A stretch of DNA of 8,672 bases from Candidatus Nanopelagicales bacterium. Its GTDB lineage: Bacteria; Actinomycetota; Actinomycetes; S36-B12; UBA10799. The position numbers and the translations under genes are program-made. The notes below the pieces were generated by a model, which did no database searches, was not told where the DNA came from, and was given only the letters and a program-made list of their open reading frames with translations. This document shows, in pieces, positions 5,155 to 8,672 of the stretch. Within the stretch, counting starts at the first letter, position 1. Each line of letters starts with the position of its first letter. The stretch lies in NCBI GenBank assembly GCA_030699055.1, contig JAUYKX010000209.1:1-8672 (forward strand), in the 5' to 3' direction.

Positions 5155-6080
5155 TCGTCATCCGCGTCGGGAGCACCCTCGGCGTCCAAGACGTTCTGTT
5201 CGGCCGCTTCCTCTGGATCAGGCGTTGTCTCGGCCAACTCCGCATTCGAAGCGTCGCGCCACTCAGAGTCAGCAATCGGAGAGTTGATCGCCAAATTTTC
5301 GTACATGAATTCGGCTGTGCGGAAGACGCGGAACCGTCGGTCCCTCTCGTTCTTCTTCGCCGGAGACCAGATCATCGCCGCTCTGCGATCACGCAATTCT
5401 TTCAGCGCTTGATCACGCGCCGGTCCATCGTCCATGAATGACACGGCTATACCGTCACGGATACGCGATTCCATTTTTGTTCGGGTGAACCGGCGGTTGC
5501 AGACCTCACCCGCACGCGGTCTCCCAGGGTGGATCGTGTCCCAAATGGAGCGGGCATTCTTGCGGGCTGTTCCGGGAGGGTTGGCTCCAAAGCCGGGCAT
5601 AAGGGTGTTCCAGAGCACCGGAGCGTACGCACGGAGTAGCGCGCGCTCTCCCAGTACGATCCAATCGTACTCGAGCAGGATGCGCCGCACCTCGAAGTCC
5701 GAAGGGGCGATGTTTCCGTCGTTTTCGGACACTTCCCGAATGCTCTTGGCATGTTTCTCAGTAATGCGCTTGAACAATCGTGGCTGACTATCGTCGGGCG
5801 CGTCACCGTAGCTGCTGTTGCCAGCTTCAGCCTTTCCCACGTAGACCGGGATGTCAGAGTGGATAAGCGGTTGATAGATCGGGAGCTTCCCTATGTAGTA
5901 GAGCGCGTACAGTCCGGCGCCCGTGAAATGTGGAAGTCGATCAAGTCTGATGCGAGGTCGCGCTTCGAGGCCTTCCCGCAAGTTGCGTCCCACGACATCA
6001 AGGGCTAGTGGATTGAACTTATCTGTGTCGAGCGAGGTGCCCAGCAACCCCTCAAGCTCAGATGACTCGTCGGCACTCAT
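5151..6080 (-). CDS. Eco29kI-family GIY-YIG type II restriction endonuclease
   Basis: This enzyme cleaves unmodified DNA. The prototype Eco29kI recognises CCGCGG; the specificity here is inferred from family only. The product is 309 residues. The GIY half-motif is GLY (56-58, Y58) in GLYALYYIGK, and the YIG half is YVG (80-82) in PVYVGKAEAG. The candidate active-site residues R105, H110, E145 (GERALL) and N158 (LWNTLMPGFG) follow the order known for R.Eco29kI (Y, Y, R, H, E, N). The conserved SIWDTIHPGR is at 178-187. A C-terminal region of about 100 residues goes beyond the core; its last 39 residues hold 15 Asp/Glu and one Arg. ATG 6080 has AGG 8 nt upstream and lies 31 bp after the methyltransferase stop. 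A 6-bp inverted repeat lies in that gap. Members of this family protect the cell against phage and plasmid DNA and act in the cytoplasm. Confidence 0.93.
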   Translation of the reverse strand: MSADESSELEGLLGTSLDTDKFNPLALDVVGRNLREGLEARPRIRLDRLPHFTGAGLYALYYIGKLPIYQPLIHSDIPVYVGKAEAGNSSYGDAPDDSQPRLFKRITEKHAKSIREVSENDGNIAPSDFEVRRILLEYDWIVLGERALLRAYAPVLWNTLMPGFGANPPGTARKNARSIWDTIHPGRPRAGEVCNRRFTRTKMESRIRDGIAVSFMDDGPARDQALKELRDRRAAMIWSPAKKNERDRRFRVFRTAEFMYENLAINSPIADSEWRDASNAELAETTPDPEEAAEQNVLDAEGAPDADDE

Positions 6081-6098
6081 GACAAGAGCCTATGACGC

Positions 6099-6113
6099 AA
6101 GTTGGGACAACTT
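6099..6113 (-). repeat. Perfect inverted repeat at the methyltransferase-endonuclease junction
   Basis: AAGTTG and CAACTT are perfect complements around a 3-base centre (TCC on the minus strand). The repeat ends within the methyltransferase stop codon (6114-6112) and lies 18 bp before the endonuclease ATG. In mRNA it would form a 6-bp, 3-nt-loop hairpin; in DNA it could bind a dimeric regulator. No controller (C) protein gene is seen in the cassette, so an effect on endonuclease expression is a guess. Confidence 0.35.
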
Positions 6114-7308
6114 AGAGTCCGGTAATCCTCCTTAGATGTTCGCCAACCGCGCGAGCGACAGGGACGGCTACAGCATTACCGATGTGGCGCATCGCGGTGC
6201 TGCGCGGACCCTCGAAGTTATACCAATCAGGAAACCCCTGGATGCGCGCGCTCTCGCGGACCGTCATGTAGCGGAGCGACCCATCGGTGAACCGAATCAT
6301 CGCCTCCCCGCCACAAACGCCATGGACACCAGCCTTGATCGTCTTCGATGGAAGATCGATGTCACTGCCGGTGTGTCCGGGATATGCGCGGGCACCGGGA
6401 ATACCAATGTGTCCGGACCACTTCCCTCTCTGTCGACCATCAATCGGCGAGGGCAGCGGCTCCGGATCGCGCAACGCGTCCCGCACTGTTCGCCAGCGCT
6501 TCTGAAGCGCGCCATCAGAAGTCTGGACGTCTCCCAATCGGCGGGCTCGAGCGGTTGTCGGGGTGGGAGGTCCATAACGAAGGAGGCGCTTGACTTCAGG
6601 GTCTGACGAGTGAGCTTGCCAGTAACTGCCGTCGCCGAACTTGGCGTGCAACAAGGCGTCCTCACTGTGATCCATTTCGAGCGGCTGCCACTGGATATCA
6701 AGATCGTCACGGATCCCCACGAGAAAGACCCGTCGACGCATCTGGGGGACACCGAGGTCTGCCGCGAGAATGACTTGGCGCCCCACCCGGTAGCGAAGAC
6801 TGCGACGAGCGCGCGAGGGCCTCTTGATTCGTGCCCAATGCTCGCTCCAGGACTCTCCATTTCGAGCAAGAACCGTCGGCTCGGCCAGTTGGTCAGAGAT
6901 GTAGTTGAAATAGGGCTCGAATGATGAACGGAGCAGACCGGGAACGTTCTCGAACAGGACCACCTTTGGACGAAGCAGCCGCACAGTGTCCAGGGCTGCG
7001 GGGAACATGTTGCGACCGTCCGCTTCGCCCGCATGAATTCCACCGAGCGAAAATGGCTGGCACGGTGGTCCGCCAGCTAGCAGATCGATGTCAGCCGACA
7101 CTCGGTCGCTGATCGCGGTGTGAGCTTGGCGGATGTCAGCGTCGATAACCGCGTCTGGCACCCAGACCCCGTGATTCTGACCGTTAATACGCAGGGTGCG
7201 GCATGCCTTGCCATCAAACTCAACCAGCACGTGATGGTGGAATCCGGCCATCTGAAGCCCCAGCGCCAGACCTCCGCCACCGGCGAACAGTTCCACTGAG
7301 CTCGGCAC
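6112..7308 (-). CDS. DNA (cytosine-5-)-methyltransferase of the type II R-M system
   Basis: This enzyme transfers a methyl group from S-adenosylmethionine to C5 of cytosine in the recognition site and so protects host DNA from the neighbouring endonuclease. The product is 398 residues. All main motifs are present in order: I, FAGGGGLALGL (8-18); IV, GGPPCQPFS (79-87) with nucleophile C83; VI, ENV (120-122); VIII, QMRRR (189-193); IX, RESARIQGFP (351-360); X, GNAVAVPVA (377-385). The target-recognition region lies at about 201-350. GTG 7308 was chosen because it lies just before motif I. The frame is open to 7650, but that stretch would overlap the divergent gene. There is no Shine-Dalgarno at a useful distance; TACGGT lies 6 nt upstream, suggesting a leaderless mRNA. 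It is the first gene of the M-R-V operon, so modification is made before restriction. The site, possibly CCGCGG, is inferred from its partner. Confidence 0.95.
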   Translation of the reverse strand: MPSSVELFAGGGGLALGLQMAGFHHHVLVEFDGKACRTLRINGQNHGVWVPDAVIDADIRQAHTAISDRVSADIDLLAGGPPCQPFSLGGIHAGEADGRNMFPAALDTVRLLRPKVVLFENVPGLLRSSFEPYFNYISDQLAEPTVLARNGESWSEHWARIKRPSRARRSLRYRVGRQVILAADLGVPQMRRRVFLVGIRDDLDIQWQPLEMDHSEDALLHAKFGDGSYWQAHSSDPEVKRLLRYGPPTPTTARARRLGDVQTSDGALQKRWRTVRDALRDPEPLPSPIDGRQRGKWSGHIGIPGARAYPGHTGSDIDLPSKTIKAGVHGVCGGEAMIRFTDGSLRYMTVRESARIQGFPDWYNFEGPRSTAMRHIGNAVAVPVARAVGEHLRRITGL

Positions 7309-7314
7309 ACACAG

Positions 7315-7320
7315 ACCGTA
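7315..7320 (-). promoter_or_regulatory. Putative -10 hexamer for the R-M operon (leaderless)
   Basis: TACGGT on the minus strand is followed by 6 nt (CTGTGT) and the methyltransferase GTG. This geometry matches dnaX and the 4242 gene. The expected -35 position reads CGGCTT, which is not close to TTGACA. Confidence 0.4.
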
Positions 7321-7482
7321 CCTAGAAGCACCGACAGAAGCCGACGGGCACGCGTGAATCCGCAGCCTGAACCGTCCACCACGCGACGCCGAAAGAGGCG
7401 CCGTTCTCATCGACCGTACGGCCCGCGTCGACAACGGCTTCCGGCAGCGCCGCCTGAAATGCTCCGTTTCGGCCCATTCCGG

Positions 7483-7511
7483 TTGTGTCACCGGCGGACT
7501 AGTGCCACTCT
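7483..7511 (+). promoter_or_regulatory. Putative promoter of the 4Fe-4S protein gene
   Basis: TTGTGT (7483-7488), a 17-nt spacer and CACTCT (7506-7511) precede the GTG at 7518 by 6 nt. The -35 begins with TTG and the spacer is ideal, but the -10 keeps only the conserved A at position 2 and T at position 6. No Shine-Dalgarno is visible, so a leaderless message is likely. Confidence 0.3.
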
Positions 7512-7517
7512 CGACGG

Positions 7518-8672
7518 GTGGCTCGACCCGAGACGGATCTTCAGGGCGAAGTGGTCGCCCTGTGTGGGGGGCTAGGTCTGGATCTATTGCTGCAGGGCAT
7601 AGCCCGACAGGGGTACCGGCTCGTTGGGCCGACAGTGCGCAATGGCGCAATCGGCGTGGACGTCATCGACGGTGCCCAGGATCTGCCCCAAGGCTGGACC
7701 GACCAACAGGCGCCGGGCTCCTACCGGATTCTCCGCCGCGACGACCAGGCCTATTTCGGGTTTTCCAGTCCCCCGGGAGGCTGGAAGCGGTATCTGTTCC
7801 CCGCCCACAGTGTCCTGTGGCGGTCGACCACCCACGGCGACGGAATCGAAATCAAGCCGGCCTCGGACGACCCGGGGCCAACAGCGTTCATCGGCATCCG
7901 GTCATGCGACCTGGCGGCCATCGAGATCCAGGATCGGATATTTCTCTCGCGAGGAAACCCGGATCCGATCTACGAGGCCCGGCGCGAGAACCTGCTGCTG
8001 ATCGGGGTTGACTGCCGCGAACCGGGCCCCTTGTGCTTTTGCGAGTCGATGGACTGCGGACCCCGTGCCGACGGCGCCGACCTGCGGATCACCGAACTCG
8101 GCCCCGACGACCCGGCGACACATCGCTTCGTGGTGCGAGCCCAAACCCCCCTCGGATCTGACGTTCTAGCCGGCAGCGGAATCGAAAAAATCGATCAATC
8201 AGCCCGACCTGTCGACATGGACGATCTCGCCGCCGACCGATTCCCGAGCCCTGCGGATGACTGTGTGCCGGGGCGGGTCGTGAATACCGACCGACTCGCC
8301 GAACTCTTGGTCGCCGAAGCCGAGAGTCCGGTATGGGACGACATCGCCGAGCGTTGTCTGGCTTGCGGCAACTGCACGATGGTCTGCCCCACGTGCTTCT
8401 GCTCGGATGTTGACGATCTGCCGGTGATTCCGCCCGGCGGACAGGAACGCATTCGGCAATGGGCGTCCTGTTTCGAACTCGACCATTCGTACATCCACGG
8501 CGGCTCGATTCGTCAATCAATCAAGTCTCGTTATCGACAATGGCTTACCCACAAGTTCTCGAGCTGGTGGGACCAGTTCGGATCGTCGGGATGCGTTGGC
8601 TGTGGCCGTTGTATCGCCTCATGCCCAGTGGGAATCGATGTAACCGAGAGCCTGGCCGCCATCCGCGACGGC
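7518..8672 (+). CDS. 4Fe-4S dicluster electron-transfer subunit, sulfhydrogenase-beta/AsrA-like (C-terminal end cut by the window)
   Basis: This is an iron-sulfur subunit of the HydB/AsrA type. It passes electrons between a flavin subunit and the catalytic part of a cytoplasmic [NiFe]-hydrogenase/sulfur reductase or a sulfite reductase. There are 385 codons to the edge with no stop. Signs are RSCDLAAIEIQDRIF (C130), an internal Cys-rich segment (C166, C173, C175, C180), and SCFELDHSYIHGGS (C318). Two cluster motifs follow: CLACGNCTMVCPTCFC (280-295) and CVGCGRCIASCPVG (359-372). SRYRQWLTHKFSSWWDQFG between them is a family signature, so only a few residues are likely missing. Relatives usually have CFCVSMGTGP where this has CFCESMDCGP, adding C180. 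GTG 7518 is the first start after an in-frame TAG (7500-7502); GTG 7551 is an alternative. In Actinobacteria it often leads a group 3b hydrogenase operon, but that lies outside the window. Confidence 0.93.
   Translation, partial: MARPETDLQGEVVALCGGLGLDLLLQGIARQGYRLVGPTVRNGAIGVDVIDGAQDLPQGWTDQQAPGSYRILRRDDQAYFGFSSPPGGWKRYLFPAHSVLWRSTTHGDGIEIKPASDDPGPTAFIGIRSCDLAAIEIQDRIFLSRGNPDPIYEARRENLLLIGVDCREPGPLCFCESMDCGPRADGADLRITELGPDDPATHRFVVRAQTPLGSDVLAGSGIEKIDQSARPVDMDDLAADRFPSPADDCVPGRVVNTDRLAELLVAEAESPVWDDIAERCLACGNCTMVCPTCFCSDVDDLPVIPPGGQERIRQWASCFELDHSYIHGGSIRQSIKSRYRQWLTHKFSSWWDQFGSSGCVGCGRCIASCPVGIDVTESLAAIRDG

Larger units (their letters stand above)
4684..7308 (-). other. Type II restriction-modification cassette with mismatch endonuclease (M-R-V operon)
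   Basis: Three genes run in one direction: C5-cytosine methyltransferase, then 31 bp, then the Eco29kI-type endonuclease, then Vsr with a 4-base overlap. Promoters for R and V are not obvious, so the methyltransferase promoter probably drives all three. Sampled 60-base lines hold 32 and 34 G+C within the cassette (5281, 5761), against 42 in the neighbouring secreted gene (3121). Its position beside a tRNA-Ser fits acquisition by horizontal transfer. No integrase, transposase or repeat of the tRNA end is present, so the insertion mechanism is unknown. Confidence 0.8.
7309..7517. other. Divergent intergenic region between the R-M cassette and the Fe-S protein gene
   Basis: These 209 bp hold no ORF I would defend. 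They carry the putative promoters of both flanking genes. I also see an 8-bp palindrome CCGTACGG (7414-7421) and a 4-bp stem around GAAAGA (7387-7400). The right edge of the acquired DNA probably lies here. I find no copy of the tRNA-Ser 3' end in it. Confidence 0.5.

Noticed and set aside
4583..7517. Attachment-site duplication flanking the R-M cassette
   Set aside because: I looked for the tRNA 3' end (GTTCAAATCCCACC) in 7309-7517 and found no copy; no integrase gene is present.
7309..7650. N-terminal extension of the methyltransferase of 114 codons
   Set aside because: It has no family similarity, lies before motif I, and would overlap the divergent Fe-S protein gene.
1..8672. CRISPR array or tandem repeats
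   Set aside because: No regularly spaced direct repeats were seen on either strand.

Overview
The window looks like a chromosomal segment of a GC-rich actinobacterium. The reasons are GC-rich genes with many GTG starts, an actinobacterial-type DnaX (SRTHHY at the arginine-finger motif), a small bacterial SRP RNA next to dnaX, and a small conserved protein whose relatives I know only from Actinobacteria. I cannot assign a class or genus.

Positions 1-2345 are a housekeeping block. On the minus strand lie the SRP RNA gene (ffs), dnaX (clamp-loader tau/gamma subunit) and the start of recR, which overlaps the dnaX end. The ybaB/EbfC gene that usually separates dnaX and recR is absent from this junction. 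A tRNA-Ser(GGA) gene diverges from ffs, with only 37 bp between them. Positions 2346-4672 are on the plus strand: a large secreted protein with lysine-rich stretches and a calcium-loop motif, a 101-residue conserved actinobacterial protein, and tRNA-Ser(CGA).

Positions 4684-7308 hold a minus-strand cassette ending 11 bp from tRNA-Ser(CGA). It encodes a C5-cytosine DNA methyltransferase, an Eco29kI-family GIY-YIG restriction enzyme and a Vsr-type mismatch endonuclease, arranged as an M-R-V operon. M protects the host, R cuts unmodified DNA, and V would repair T:G mismatches left when the methylated cytosine deaminates. Sampled lines of the cassette are less GC-rich than sampled flanking DNA, which suggests acquisition. 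No integrase or duplicated tRNA end was found.

Positions 7309-7517 are a divergent intergenic region. From 7518 to the window edge runs an almost complete plus-strand gene for an 8Fe (two [4Fe-4S]) electron-transfer subunit of the sulfhydrogenase-beta/AsrA type. It is probably the first gene of a group 3b [NiFe]-hydrogenase or related redox operon that continues outside the window.

Nothing here is clearly a new system. The points most worth a second look are the Vsr that lacks its zinc ligands, the long acidic C-terminal extension of the restriction enzyme, and a recurring TANNNT hexamer 6 nt before GTG starts (7 nt before both tRNAs), which points to leaderless transcription. The overlapping ffs/tRNA-Ser promoters and the missing ybaB are also notable.
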